Shown: positions 51,435-60,599 of the stretch, piece by piece
Position numbering within the stretch: the first letter of the stretch is position 1
How the letters are laid out: every line of letters begins with the position of its first letter
Origin: JANXLS01 sp038227045
Lineage (GTDB): Bacteria; Planctomycetota; SZUA-567; H5-PLA8
DNA: 64,000 nt
Direction of reading: 5' to 3'
NCBI GenBank assembly: GCA_038227045.1
Contig: JBBRQD010000001.1
Location: forward strand, 148,511 to 212,510
Notes under the pieces: generated by a model
What the model was told of the DNA's origin: nothing
The model's database searches: none
The model's input: the letters and a program-made list of their open reading frames with translations, nothing else
Translations under genes and position numbers: made by a program

Positions 51435-52574
51435 TCATTTAAACAACAGCGGCATGAACTCGGTCAAATAATGCCGCCATACTGGCCATGAATGATTGCC
51501 TGCCGTTATCTTTGAGACGCGCTTGATGCCTCTTTCTTCCAAAAGTGCGTCCATTTTTTTGTAGCGTTCGACCAAAAAGTCTTTTTCGCCGATCGCGATC
51601 CACAGCAGCGCCAGTTTTTCGTTCGCCGCTTTCAAGCCCGCGTCGTGCTTGGCCGCATAGGTGTCTGACACGCCGTTGCTGAAGACGCCCAGCCACGCGA
51701 AGCGGTCGAGGTGGTTTATGCCCACGTCCATCGTCTGCGATGCGCCCATCGAAAGCCCCGCCATTGCCTGGCTGCGCTGATCCTTCTTGACGCGGTAATT
51801 GGCTTCGACAAACGGCACGATGCACTCCATCACATCGGTCTCAAAATCTTTTTCGTGCTCCGCGCCCTTTGGATACATGCCGTTGGGCATGACGATCAAC
51901 ATGGGCTTGGCGCTGCCGCCGGCGATTAAATTGTCGGCGATCAGATTGGCGCGACCCACCGCAACCCAGCCGTTGTCCTGATCGCCCGAACCGTGAAGCA
52001 GATACAGAACCGGATACGTTTCCGCTGGTTTTTGAATGTAATCCGGCGGCGTGTAGACGCGGAACGTGCGCCATGTCCCGAGGGCTTTCGAGCGGAATGT
52101 GTGCATCGTTACGCCGCCGTGCGGAACGTCCTGCGCGTTCCAGGGGCATAACTCATCGCCGCGCATTTCGACTAGACTCTCGCGCGGATTCAGGCCCTCC
52201 TTGACCCACCCATTCGCGGGATCGAGCGTCGTAAAGCCGTCGACGTTGAATTGATAGTAATAAATCTCCGGCGCCACGGGATCGAGCGTGATGGACCAGA
52301 CGCCGTCGTCGTTTTTGGTCATGGGCGTCGGATCCTTGATGCCCTCGAATTTCAGCGTTACTTTCTGCGCCTTCGGAGCAGAAAGACGAAACGTAATCGA
52401 TTGGTTTTTGACTTCGGGCGAAACAATCGGCGGCTTCTCAGGCTTTTTTGGAGTGGGTGTTACTGGCGGAGTGACGGGCAGCGGCGGATCGGCGGGCGTT
52501 TCCGCGAACGACAGCAGGCACGCGCACGCCAAGAGGCACGCGCAGAAGATATGCGGCGGATTGAATCGAAGCAT
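51435..52574 (-). CDS. Secreted CE1-like esterase with N-terminal Ig/E-set domain
   Basis: 379 aa. ATG at 52574 follows AAAGAAAAAGGACATCCG. Signal peptide MLRFNPPHIFCACLLACACL; then a Pro/Thr linker. Residues about 50-130 are an E-set domain (ITFRLSAPKAQKVTLKFEG, GVWSITLDPVAPEIYYYQF). The esterase domain has YPVLYLLHGSGDQDNGW, nucleophile AGLSMGASQTMDV (about residue 246) and a C-terminal His in GNHSWPVWRHYL. Family context is feruloyl or acetyl-xylan esterase (CE1/esterase D type). It agrees with plant-polysaccharide use, as for the CE15-like enzyme at 22582. Confidence 0.87.
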   Translation of the reverse strand: MLRFNPPHIFCACLLACACLLSFAETPADPPLPVTPPVTPTPKKPEKPPIVSPEVKNQSITFRLSAPKAQKVTLKFEGIKDPTPMTKNDDGVWSITLDPVAPEIYYYQFNVDGFTTLDPANGWVKEGLNPRESLVEMRGDELCPWNAQDVPHGGVTMHTFRSKALGTWRTFRVYTPPDYIQKPAETYPVLYLLHGSGDQDNGWVAVGRANLIADNLIAGGSAKPMLIVMPNGMYPKGAEHEKDFETDVMECIVPFVEANYRVKKDQRSQAMAGLSMGASQTMDVGINHLDRFAWLGVFSNGVSDTYAAKHDAGLKAANEKLALLWIAIGEKDFLVERYKKMDALLEERGIKRVSKITAGNHSWPVWRHYLTEFMPLLFK

Positions 52575-52828
52575 CGGATGTCCTTTTTCTTTGAATTCAT
52601 TTAAGCAGGAAACGATGCCAGCGTATACACCGCGTTCGGGGTCCGAACGGGGTTTCAGGCTCCAGGTTTTATGGAAGGCAATCGCGATTTGGAGGGAATT
52701 TGACATAAAAAAACCGTCTTGCCACCGAGCCCTCCAGCGGATGCTTTTGGGGTCGGCAACTTGACGGGACACTGATTATTCGACGAACTTTTTGGGACGG
52801 ACTTTTCGCGGGATACCCAGTACTCGCT

Positions 52829-53656
52829 CTACGCTCCAAGCCCCTGCAAATTCGTTGGAAGTGCGACGACTTCGTCTTCGTCTTCTTCCGGCTGAGGTTG
52901 CAGCGCGATTTCGGGCCAGTCCTTGAGCCAATTCAAGAGCTCGATACGGCCATCGAAATGTTCGACGAGCGCCGTGCAGTTCTCGATCCAATCGCCGGTG
53001 TTGCAATACTGCACGCCGGAAATCGTCTTGATCGCCGGCTGGTGGATGTGGCCGCAGATGACGCCATCGACGCCTTGTTGCCGCGCGTAACCGACGACGA
53101 CATTCTCGAATTTGTTGATGTAGCTGACGGCGTTTTTAACACGGCCCTTGATGTATCCCGAGAGCGACCAATAGGGCAGATCGAACAGGCGGCGGAAGAA
53201 GTTGAACACCCCGTTAAAATAGATCAGCCAGCCGTAGGCCGCGTCGCCGAGCAGCGCCAGCCAGCGGTTGTGCTGAACGGCCGCGTCGAAGATATCGCCG
53301 TGAATCACCAGAAAGCGTTTGCCGTCGGCCGTCGTGTGAATGGCGTCCATCGCGAGATCGACATCGCCGAACTTCGCGCCGACAAAATCGCGGAGGCATT
53401 CGTCGTGATTGCCGGGAATGTAGGTCACTTTCGTGCCCTTCTTCGCGCGGCTCAAGACTTTTTGAATGACATTGTTGATGGGCTGCGGCCAGAACCAGCG
53501 GCGCTTGAGCTGCCAGACATCGATGATGTCGCCGACCAGATAGAGCTGCTCGGCCCGGGTGTGTTTAAGAAAGCTCAACAGATAATCCGCGCGGCAATCG
53601 CGGGAGCAGAGGTGCGTATCCGAAATCCAGATTGTCCGGTAGTGCCTCTTGGTCAT
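52829..53656 (-). CDS. Metallophosphoesterase, UDP-2,3-diacylglucosamine hydrolase-like (LpxH)
   Basis: 275 aa from the ATG at 53656 (GGAG six nt upstream). Dimetal phosphoesterase motifs: WISDTHLCSRDC (residues about 8-19), LVGDIIDVW, YIPGNHDECLRDF, FLVIHGDIFDAAV and CGHIHQPAIK, the LpxH set. LpxH cleaves UDP-2,3-diacylglucosamine to lipid X in lipid A synthesis on the inner membrane face, and it fits with lptB nearby. The C-terminal 25 residues are acidic. Other metallophosphatases of this group cannot be excluded. Confidence 0.85.
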   Translation of the reverse strand: MTKRHYRTIWISDTHLCSRDCRADYLLSFLKHTRAEQLYLVGDIIDVWQLKRRWFWPQPINNVIQKVLSRAKKGTKVTYIPGNHDECLRDFVGAKFGDVDLAMDAIHTTADGKRFLVIHGDIFDAAVQHNRWLALLGDAAYGWLIYFNGVFNFFRRLFDLPYWSLSGYIKGRVKNAVSYINKFENVVVGYARQQGVDGVICGHIHQPAIKTISGVQYCNTGDWIENCTALVEHFDGRIELLNWLKDWPEIALQPQPEEDEDEVVALPTNLQGLGA

Positions 53657-53901
53657 GGAATCTCCAATTCCCCCGCTGGCAGTCCTTTCTGGCACTAACC
53701 TTTATCGTTCTTTCTCATTAATCCACGATAAAGACTCCGCAAAGTCCGTGTGAGTTTCAAAGTTTTTTCGAAATATTCGGAAATTCGACGATACTGTCCG
53801 ATCCACAAGGACTATTCACGTCTGCGATTGCCCGCAAAGACGACAGCGGATAAATTCGGTTCTGTTTCGTGATTGTCCATTCTCAAAAACCGGAGGCGTG
53901 A

Positions 53902-54738
53902 GTGAAAATCTACAATTACAGCAATGGTCTTGTGTGCGAGGATGCGGGTGTTTTTTATCGCATGGATGCCTGGATGTGGCACACGCTTTTTACGTCTGAA
54001 GATCCGGTGTCGAAGCTGCGTTCTGTCTTGAAGAATGAGGATCGGCTGAAGGCGCTGCCCACGGAAGACTTGCGTCCGCCGATCGACAAACAGGAAGTCT
54101 GGGCGGCCGGCGTGACGTATATTCGCAGCCGCCAAGCGCGCATGGAAGAATCGCAGACGGCGGGCGGCGACAGCTTTTACGACCGAGTTTATTCGGCCGT
54201 GCGCCCCGAACTTTTCTTCAAGGCCACGCCGCATCGCGTCGTGGGGTCCGGGCAGTCCGTGCGCATCCGCTCGGACGGAACGTGGAACGTGCCGGAGCCT
54301 GAATTGACTCTGGCGATCACGTCGCATGGAAAAATCTTCGGCTACACCGTTGGCAACGACATGAGTTCGCGCGACATTGAAGGCGAGAACCCGCTTTATC
54401 TGCCGCAGGCGAAAGTGTACGACAAGTGCTGCGGTCTCGGGCCGTGCATTCTGCTCGCGGATTCGCCGGATTTCAAATTGCCGAAGGAGACGGAAATCAC
54501 GCTGGAAATTCGACGCGGCGGGGCGGCTGTGTTTAAGGGAGCGATCACGGTTGCGAGCATCAAACGCGGCTTTGAAGAACTTGCGGGGTTTCTCTTCAGG
54601 GACAACAGTTTTCCGAACGGTTGTTTCTTGATGACGGGAACGGGCATTGTTCCGCCGAACGACTTTACGCTGCAGCGCGCTGACGAGATTCGGATTACCA
54701 TTGAGCCGATTGGGACGCTGGTGAATTTCGTGGAGTAA
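53902..54738 (+). CDS. Fumarylacetoacetate hydrolase-family protein
   Basis: 278 aa. GTG start with GGAGG upstream. Residues 60-278 carry the FAH fold: VWAAGVTYIRSRQARMEES, VPEPELTLAITSHGKI (metal-binding Glu pair), GYTVGNDMSSRDIEGENPLYL with the third ligand Asp, and KVYDKCCGLGPCI. Members hydrolyse C-C bonds in diketo acids or act as 2-keto-3-deoxy-sugar-acid dehydratases; the N-terminal extension and KVYDKC are seen in the latter group. This fits with the sugar-acid theme of 9.7-13.7 kb but is not adjacent to it. Confidence 0.88.
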   Translation: MKIYNYSNGLVCEDAGVFYRMDAWMWHTLFTSEDPVSKLRSVLKNEDRLKALPTEDLRPPIDKQEVWAAGVTYIRSRQARMEESQTAGGDSFYDRVYSAVRPELFFKATPHRVVGSGQSVRIRSDGTWNVPEPELTLAITSHGKIFGYTVGNDMSSRDIEGENPLYLPQAKVYDKCCGLGPCILLADSPDFKLPKETEITLEIRRGGAAVFKGAITVASIKRGFEELAGFLFRDNSFPNGCFLMTGTGIVPPNDFTLQRADEIRITIEPIGTLVNFVE

Positions 54739-54743
54739 TTATT

Positions 54744-54773
54744 CTCTCGCAGAGGCGCAGAGACGCAGAGAAC
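54744..54773. repeat. 30-nt purine-rich repeat, copy 2
   Basis: CTCTCGCAGAGGCGCAGAGA then CGCAGAGAAC, 5 nt after the FAH-family stop codon. It is followed by a second short palindromic stretch (CCCCTCTCCCCC...GGAGAGAGGGG, about 54798-54835). Confidence 0.85.
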
Positions 54774-54864
54774 TAAAGGAATCGGAGCCATATCCCCTCA
54801 CCCCTAACCCCTCTCCCCCGCTGGAGAGAGGGGAACCGGACACAGCGCAAGGATTTGAGATCAC

Positions 54865-55554
54865 ATGGACCCAAACGAGCATTGGCTTCTAGACAGCGTT
54901 GTTGAACAGCGGCACCAGATCGCGTTGCTGACGATGGAGAATGTCGAGGCGATTTTCGACCGGCCGAAACATGGCATGGACCGCGACGGGGTGATTGCGA
55001 CGCTGAACCGGCTCTTCAGTCTTGGATTGCTGAGCGCGTTTAGCGAGGAACGCGGAGAGTTTTCCCCGACTCCGGACGAGGTTGTCGCGGCGCTCGACAG
55101 CGAATTGGACGCCGACTATGGCTTGACCGCGATGGGCGGCGCGGTGTGGGCGGAGGTTGCCGTGCCGGATTGGAATCGCTACGTGGATGGCGTGTTTGGC
55201 GGAAGCGACGCCGAAGGCGAATTCGACAGCATTGCGCGCGAACGCGTCGGCGAGTTTCTCTGCGCGGATAAAGAGTACCTGCAGAAATTCATGGAGAGTA
55301 TTCACTATCGCGGCATCGTGGTGCATAGTCCCTCTTTAAAATGGGATGCGGTCAGTCCATGGCAGGCGCTGTATTGGAAGGAACTGCCTAGCGCGCATCG
55401 CGCGCGATTTGTCGGCATGTTTGCGCCGGAGTGCCCGGATGAGAAGATTCCCGAGGAGTATCGCGGGATGGGAAAGTGGCATTTGGATTCGGTGGAACGC
55501 GCGGGCTGCACGCCGGAGGATGTCGGGAAACTTCCAGATACGCCGTTGGTCTGA
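54865..55554 (+). CDS. Hypothetical protein (229 aa)
   Basis: ATG start MDPNEHWLLDSV. I recognise no family. The N-terminal 60 residues (GMDRDGVIATLNRLFSLGLLSAF) have the pattern of a winged-helix unit, and about 20 Glu/Asp with aromatic residues in the middle suggest a soluble cytoplasmic protein. The C-terminal phrase GMGKWHLDSVERAGCTPEDVGKLP is not a known motif. It is convergent with recG, 5 bp between stops. Base usage is ordinary for the window, supporting a real gene. Confidence 0.7.
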   Translation: MDPNEHWLLDSVVEQRHQIALLTMENVEAIFDRPKHGMDRDGVIATLNRLFSLGLLSAFSEERGEFSPTPDEVVAALDSELDADYGLTAMGGAVWAEVAVPDWNRYVDGVFGGSDAEGEFDSIARERVGEFLCADKEYLQKFMESIHYRGIVVHSPSLKWDAVSPWQALYWKELPSAHRARFVGMFAPECPDEKIPEEYRGMGKWHLDSVERAGCTPEDVGKLPDTPLV

Positions 55555-55559
55555 ACGCC

Positions 55560-57833
55560 TCATCCCACGTCCACCAGCCCCAACCGCGCGCCTAGCACTT
55601 CCATTACGCGGCGTTTTAACGGGGCGTGTTCCGCGCGCGTGAGCGTCGTATCCGCGCGAACGAGTTTAAATGCGGCGTCGCGTGCTTCGCTTAGGATCGC
55701 CGCGTCTTGCAGCAGATCGGCTACCTTTAGTTCCGGCATTCCGCTCTGGCGGGTGCCGAAGAATTGCCCTGGGCCACGCAGTTTGAAATCGGTTTCGGCG
55801 ATCTCGAAACCGTCGCGTGTTTTTTCGAATGCTTTCAAGCGCGCTTCTCCCTCGTCAGTCAGCGTGTCGCTGAAAAAGAGGCAGAACGATTTGCGTTCGC
55901 TGCGCCCAACGCGGCCGCGCAATTGATGCAGCGCGGAGAGGCCGAAGCGTTCGGCGTTTTCGATGACCATTACCGTCGCCGTCGGGAGATCGATGCCGAC
56001 TTCGATCACTTGCGTGCTGACCAGCACGTCGATTTTTGCGTCGGCGAGCAGTGCCAGAACGCGCTGCTTTTCCGCCGACGGCAGCCGGCCGTGGAGAAGT
56101 TCGATTTTCAGCGTTGGCAGATGTTCCTTGATGCGTTTGAATTCCTCCTCCGCGCCTTTCACGTCGGTCCACAATTTGGCTTGCCCGGGTTTTGGCGCGC
56201 GCCCTTTTTTCTTCTTCGGCGTTTCAAAATAGTTCGCTTCTTGAAATGGATCCGGTTCCGCATCTTCGGATGTTTCGCCGAGAATGCGCGGCAGGACGAT
56301 GTATGTCGAATGCCCTTTCTTCGCTTCGTCGAGGATGTATCGATAGGCCTTCGGACGATCGGCTTCGTCGAGCCATTTTGTCACGATTTCGCCGCGGCCG
56401 GGCGGCGATTGATCCAGGATTGAGACATCCAGGTCGCCGTACAGCGTGAGTGTCACGGTTCGCGGTATAGGCGTCGCGGTCATCACCAGCACGTGCGGGG
56501 CGCGGCCTTTGGCACGCAGCGCCATGCGCTGGGCGACGCCGAATTTGTGCTGTTCGTCAACGACGGCCAACGCCAGCGATTTGAACGCCACGCCGGGTTC
56601 GAGCAGCGCGTGCGTGCCGATGGCGATATGCAGCGTTCCCGCGGCAAGCTTTTCGAGAAATTCCGCGCGCGCGGAGGGCGCGATTCCGCCGCGCAGCAGC
56701 CCAATTTCGACGCGCGAGTTTTCGAGCAGTTTCGACAGCGTGCGATGATGCTGCGTGGCGAGCGCTTCGGTCGGTGCGAGCAGCACGGCCTGGCGTCCGT
56801 GCGCGACGCAGAGCAGCAGCGCGGCGACCGCGACGGCGGTCTTGCCGCTGCCGACATCGCCTTGCAACAGACGGTTCATCGGCGTCGCGCGCGCCATGTC
56901 CGCGGCGATTTGTTCAAAGGCGCTGGCTTGCGTTGGGGTCAGCGTGAACGGCAGGCGCGCGTGGATGCGCGTCAGGATTGCGGGGACCAACGGCATGCGC
57001 TTCGAGACGGCCGCGCGTTCGATTTGCGCGCGGCGCAGTGCGACGCCCGTCGAGACAATAAATAATTCCTCGAAGACCAAGCGCCTCCGCGCGGCCTTCA
57101 AATTTGCGAACGAATCCGGGAAGTGAAACTGGCGCACGGCTTCGGCCAGCGGCATCAGTTTTCGTTCCAGCCGCAGCGCCTCGGGCAACTGGTCGCGCAA
57201 TTGTTCGGCAGCGCCGAGTTCCAACGCATCCCAAACGATCTTGCGCAACGCGTTTTGGTTGATGCGAATTTCCGGCGGTTCCTCCCCGTCGGGAAGCCGG
57301 TGCTTGGGGCGCAGATTGTAGACCGGCACGATGCGCCCGAAACTGGGTCCCGTCGCCATCGCTCCGGACCCGGCGTCGAATTCCTCGTCGTCGAAGATTT
57401 CGAACTCGGCGTTCGACAATTGCTTTCGTTCGCCAAACGAAGTGATTTTTCCGGAGAAGAATCCCCAGCCGTTGGGCGTCAATTTGTCGGCAACCCAAGG
57501 GTTCCACCACACGGCTTGAATCTGCTTGCCGGACGCGTCCATCAGGTACGCCGTGATCTGCTCTTTGCCGTTGAAGCGCTTCGCGGTCATGTCGATGATT
57601 TGCGCGACGATGTTGGCATCCTTGCCGGTCTGCAACTGCGCGATGGGCGTGACGCTGGCGCGGTCTTTGTGGTTGATCGGAAAATGAAACAGGAGGTCTT
57701 GAATCGTCTGCAGATTCAAGCGCGCGAGCAGGCCGGCCTTCACCGGGCCGACGCCTTTGAAGAATTGCAGCGGGCGGGCGAGGAGTTCGTTCGCGCCGGT
57801 GCCGGGGGAGAATGTTTCGAATGATTGCGGCAT
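55560..57833 (-). CDS. recG: ATP-dependent DNA helicase RecG
   Basis: 757 aa. Branch-migrating helicase for stalled forks and recombination intermediates. The wedge domain (FFKGVGPVKAGLLARLNLQT, OB-fold about 60-160) is followed by helicase motifs: Walker A LLQGDVGSGKTAVAVAALLL, Walker B VVDEQHKFGVAQR, TATPIPRTVTLTLYGDLDVS, and C-terminal VSTQVIEVGIDLPTATVMVIENAERFGLSALHQLRGRVGRS. The DEQH motif and wedge mark RecG rather than PriA. Start ATG opens MPQSFETFSP. The C-terminal portion is complete. Confidence 0.96.
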   Translation of the reverse strand: MPQSFETFSPGTGANELLARPLQFFKGVGPVKAGLLARLNLQTIQDLLFHFPINHKDRASVTPIAQLQTGKDANIVAQIIDMTAKRFNGKEQITAYLMDASGKQIQAVWWNPWVADKLTPNGWGFFSGKITSFGERKQLSNAEFEIFDDEEFDAGSGAMATGPSFGRIVPVYNLRPKHRLPDGEEPPEIRINQNALRKIVWDALELGAAEQLRDQLPEALRLERKLMPLAEAVRQFHFPDSFANLKAARRRLVFEELFIVSTGVALRRAQIERAAVSKRMPLVPAILTRIHARLPFTLTPTQASAFEQIAADMARATPMNRLLQGDVGSGKTAVAVAALLLCVAHGRQAVLLAPTEALATQHHRTLSKLLENSRVEIGLLRGGIAPSARAEFLEKLAAGTLHIAIGTHALLEPGVAFKSLALAVVDEQHKFGVAQRMALRAKGRAPHVLVMTATPIPRTVTLTLYGDLDVSILDQSPPGRGEIVTKWLDEADRPKAYRYILDEAKKGHSTYIVLPRILGETSEDAEPDPFQEANYFETPKKKKGRAPKPGQAKLWTDVKGAEEEFKRIKEHLPTLKIELLHGRLPSAEKQRVLALLADAKIDVLVSTQVIEVGIDLPTATVMVIENAERFGLSALHQLRGRVGRSERKSFCLFFSDTLTDEGEARLKAFEKTRDGFEIAETDFKLRGPGQFFGTRQSGMPELKVADLLQDAAILSEARDAAFKLVRADTTLTRAEHAPLKRRVMEVLGARLGLVDVG

Positions 57834-57924
57834 TAGTTTTTGTTGTACGCGCGGATGAACTTATTTTCCATTGTCCATTTTTCATTTTCCATTGTCTTCG
57901 GCCGCGCAAATGGGTTTAATGAAT

Positions 57925-57954
57925 CTCTCGCAGAGACGCAGAGGCACAGAGAAC
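57925..57954. repeat. 30-nt purine-rich repeat, copy 3
   Basis: CTCTCGCAGAGACGCAGAGG then CACAGAGAAC. This copy lies in the divergent gap between recG and the rhodanese-like gene, 24 nt before the latter's start codon, so it is not next to a stop. Confidence 0.85.
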
Positions 57955-57978
57955 GGTAACGCAAGAGGTCAACGAATT

Positions 57979-58944
57979 ATGCAACGAGGGCTCATTATTT
58001 TCGTACTCGCGTTCGCCGGCGCGTTCGCTGAAGAAAAAGGCATCGACCCCACGGCGGTGCCGCGTTTGACGCCGGCCAATGAACCGCCCGCGCCGGAGAA
58101 GTTTGCGCGGCCGGAGGGGCTTGTTTCGCCGGAGACACTGGCGCAATGGCTTGACACTCCCGGCACGAAGATTGTCCTCATCGATGGCCGCGAAGGTACT
58201 GCGTTTAAGCTCGGGCATATTCCTGGCGCGCGGAACATACAATCCGACCTTTTTCAAGATCCGAATCTGCCGCCTTATTATTTGCCGCCCGGCGAGGCGC
58301 TTAAATTTATCTGCAAACAGGAAGGGATTTCCGCAGATTCGCGCGTGGTCGTGTACGACGAGGAAGATGGCCGGCTGGCCGCGCGCATCTGGTTCACGCT
58401 GCACGCTTACGGCCACGAGCATGTCTCAATTTTGAACGGCGGCGTGGCGAAATGGCGCGAGGCTAAACGGGGATGGACCCCTTCCCTTCCGGCCGTGGAA
58501 GGCACTGGCACGTTCGCGCCGCTGCCGGTGCCGCGCGGCGTGTGTTCGTACATCGAACTCCCGCTATACCGCGTGCGCGTTAAAGTGATGGGAAAATTGC
58601 CGACGATCGCGCTGCTGGACGCGCGTTCGCGCGCCGAATACATGGGCGACGATCTGCGGGGAAAGGCCGGTGGGCACATTCCTGGTGCGGCGAATTTTCC
58701 GTGGCAGTCGATGATGACGGGGCCGGAGAACGGGCGCGTGTGGCGGGTGCCGGCGGAGATTCATGCGATGCTGCGGCTTGCGAACGTGGACCGGAATTTT
58801 CCCATCGCCATTTACGATCAGGCCGGCGGGCGCAGCGCGCACCTTTATTTCACGTTGTGGCTTATGGGTTACGACGACATCCGCAACTATGTCGGCGGCT
58901 GGCGCGAGTATGGGAATCGGGACGATGCGGAGATTGAGAAATAG
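57979..58944 (+). CDS. Secreted tandem rhodanese-like protein lacking the active-site Cys
   Basis: 321 aa. ATG at 57979 opens a signal peptide (QRGLIIFVLAFAGAFA). Two rhodanese folds: residues about 50-175 (VLIDGREGTAFKLGHIPGARN, ARIWFTLHAYGHEHVSILNGG) and 190-321 (IALLDARSRAEYMGDDLRG, LMGYDDIRNYVGGWREYG). Thiosulfate or mercaptopyruvate sulfurtransferases carry the catalytic Cys in the second domain loop (CxxGxxA/T); here the loop reads YDQAGGRSA, without Cys. It may bind rather than transfer sulfur. Divergent from recG. Confidence 0.85.
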   Translation: MQRGLIIFVLAFAGAFAEEKGIDPTAVPRLTPANEPPAPEKFARPEGLVSPETLAQWLDTPGTKIVLIDGREGTAFKLGHIPGARNIQSDLFQDPNLPPYYLPPGEALKFICKQEGISADSRVVVYDEEDGRLAARIWFTLHAYGHEHVSILNGGVAKWREAKRGWTPSLPAVEGTGTFAPLPVPRGVCSYIELPLYRVRVKVMGKLPTIALLDARSRAEYMGDDLRGKAGGHIPGAANFPWQSMMTGPENGRVWRVPAEIHAMLRLANVDRNFPIAIYDQAGGRSAHLYFTLWLMGYDDIRNYVGGWREYGNRDDAEIEK

Positions 58945-58954
58945 GGCACTTATT

Positions 58955-58984
58955 CTCTCGCAAAGGCGCGAAGGCGCAAAGAAC
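58955..58984. repeat. 30-nt purine-rich repeat, copy 4
   Basis: CTCTCGCAAAGGCGCGAAGG then CGCAAAGAAC, 10 nt after the rhodanese-like stop codon and just before the next gene. Confidence 0.85.
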
Positions 58985-59008
58985 GGCAAAGACAGGAAAT
59001 GAGAATAC

Positions 59009-60313
59009 GTGCGATTTTCGCTTTATACATTGATGGTGCTGGTGCTGCTGATTGCGTCGATTATGGCGTTCGTGTGGCGCTTTCCGGCGTGGCGGCTTGC
59101 GCAGACGATCACGCCGGGCGAGATTATTAAGGAGGCTTGGCTGGCCGATGACGGGCGGAAACTGGTGATTATCGCGAATAAGATCCGCGTTTTTGATCGG
59201 TCTAACATGACGGAGTTACACAGTTTTGAGACGCAGCCTGACAGCGAGATGAAATTGCGCAGTTTCGCACCTGAAGCGGACAATCCGCATTTCACCGCAT
59301 CCGTCATTTCAAAGCATCACGATGCGCTGGCATTTTATGATAAAGACGGATGTGTGTCAGTTTATTCGCTGATTGATTTCAAGCGCATTTTTCAGACCCC
59401 GCCTGTGCCGGATATTTATGCGCCGAATCGGATTTCACCGAACCGCATGAGCTTTTCGGAGGCGGGGAAGTTTATCGTCATTCCGGTTGCGCTCAATAAA
59501 TACAACGCTTATTCGCTGGATGGCAGCGAGCATAAGACTCCGCTTGTTAAGGCGGAACAATCCATCAGCGTCGTCCGCTATTTTGAAAAGCCGGAAATCG
59601 TATTTAAGACCCCAATGTACGCTTTCGTGCACGATAATCTGGGCTTTGAATTTTACTCGATCAAACATGGGTGGCCAGTTTTTAAATACCCTTCAGGGAA
59701 AATGGGGTGGATCAATTGTGCACTTGCCAAAGATGGCCGCGCGATATTCGCGAACGATGCAAGAGGAAAGGTTGCAAAGCTTGATTTGAGCGGTGATCTA
59801 CCGAAATTTTTCGACGGAAAATTTGTGCATTTCCCAATGCAAGTTGATATGAGCAACAGGACTGTTTCCTATTCCGACGATTCAAAACTACCGACGGGAA
59901 TAGAACGGGACCTCGACTTATTATCGCAAACGACTCAATTGAATCTGGCGACGTTTAGCAGACATGGTTATGAATGTCAGCGATGCGAGTTGGCTGAAGA
60001 TGGGCGTCGCGTCTTTATGCGGAGTTGCCTAATGGGTGAACAATATTTCTGTCAATTCCAAATCTTCGACCTAAAGACGAACACTACGCTCTTTGCAATG
60101 TTCGATGACGGCGAATTTGATTTTAGCACCAAAGGCAACGCCGTGATTTCATACGACCGCGACCGGCTGAAGCTCTACGTTCGCGATCACCCGGAATGGT
60201 GGTGGGGGCATTTTTTTCGTGTTGAGACTTGGCTGGTTGTTTTGTTTTTTGGGCTGCTGATGCAGCGGTGGGTTTTGAATATTCGCGAGCGGTTTCGAAA
60301 GCGGGCATCGTGA
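59009..60313 (+). CDS. Membrane-anchored protein of unknown function, beta-propeller-like
   Basis: 434 aa, GTG start (AGGAA about 10 nt upstream; no better start). Helix at residues 4-24 (LYTLMVLVLLIASIMAFVW) and a second near 404-424 (VETWLVVLFFGLLMQRWVL) flank a central 370 residues with WD40-like strands (EAWLADDGRKLVIIANKIRVF, CALAKDGRAIFANDARGKVAKL). Cysteines cluster at YECQRCELAEDGRRVFMRSC. No catalytic motif. The base composition is visibly more AT-rich than the flanking genes, as are the two genes after it, suggesting recent acquisition. Confidence 0.7.
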   Translation: MRFSLYTLMVLVLLIASIMAFVWRFPAWRLAQTITPGEIIKEAWLADDGRKLVIIANKIRVFDRSNMTELHSFETQPDSEMKLRSFAPEADNPHFTASVISKHHDALAFYDKDGCVSVYSLIDFKRIFQTPPVPDIYAPNRISPNRMSFSEAGKFIVIPVALNKYNAYSLDGSEHKTPLVKAEQSISVVRYFEKPEIVFKTPMYAFVHDNLGFEFYSIKHGWPVFKYPSGKMGWINCALAKDGRAIFANDARGKVAKLDLSGDLPKFFDGKFVHFPMQVDMSNRTVSYSDDSKLPTGIERDLDLLSQTTQLNLATFSRHGYECQRCELAEDGRRVFMRSCLMGEQYFCQFQIFDLKTNTTLFAMFDDGEFDFSTKGNAVISYDRDRLKLYVRDHPEWWWGHFFRVETWLVVLFFGLLMQRWVLNIRERFRKRAS

Positions 60314-60404
60314 TTTGAGATTAGGCGACGGTTCGGATATACTTTTGATTGTTGGGTACGCATGGGATTAAGAATTGCAGATTGCGTTTGCGGAAGGAAA
60401 TCCA

Positions 60405-60599
60405 ATGGAAAAAAAATCCGAATCTCGCACAAAACGAAAACAAGTTACCGATTTTAATGAAACGCCCAAAGAGCGGCGTAAGCGCCATGCGCGCTTGTTA
60501 GCGTTGTTCAAATCACCGCTTTTCACTGAGGACGTTGAAGAACAACGCAAGTCAGGCAAGGCATTGCAGAAGGCATTGGCGGAATCAAACCGCAAATAA
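60405..60599 (+). CDS. Small basic protein, putative antitoxin of a PIN toxin
   Basis: 64 aa. ATG at 60405 with AAGGA seven nt upstream; the frame upstream begins with a TTG of no merit. Sequence is charged and helical (KSESRTKRKQVTDFN, ERRKRHARLLALFKSP, KALQKALAES). No RHH, AbrB or Phd signature is clear. Its stop overlaps the start of the next gene by one nt (TAATG), the classic layout of type II antitoxin-toxin pairs. AT-rich relative to neighbours. Confidence 0.65.
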   Translation: MEKKSESRTKRKQVTDFNETPKERRKRHARLLALFKSPLFTEDVEEQRKSGKALQKALAESNRK

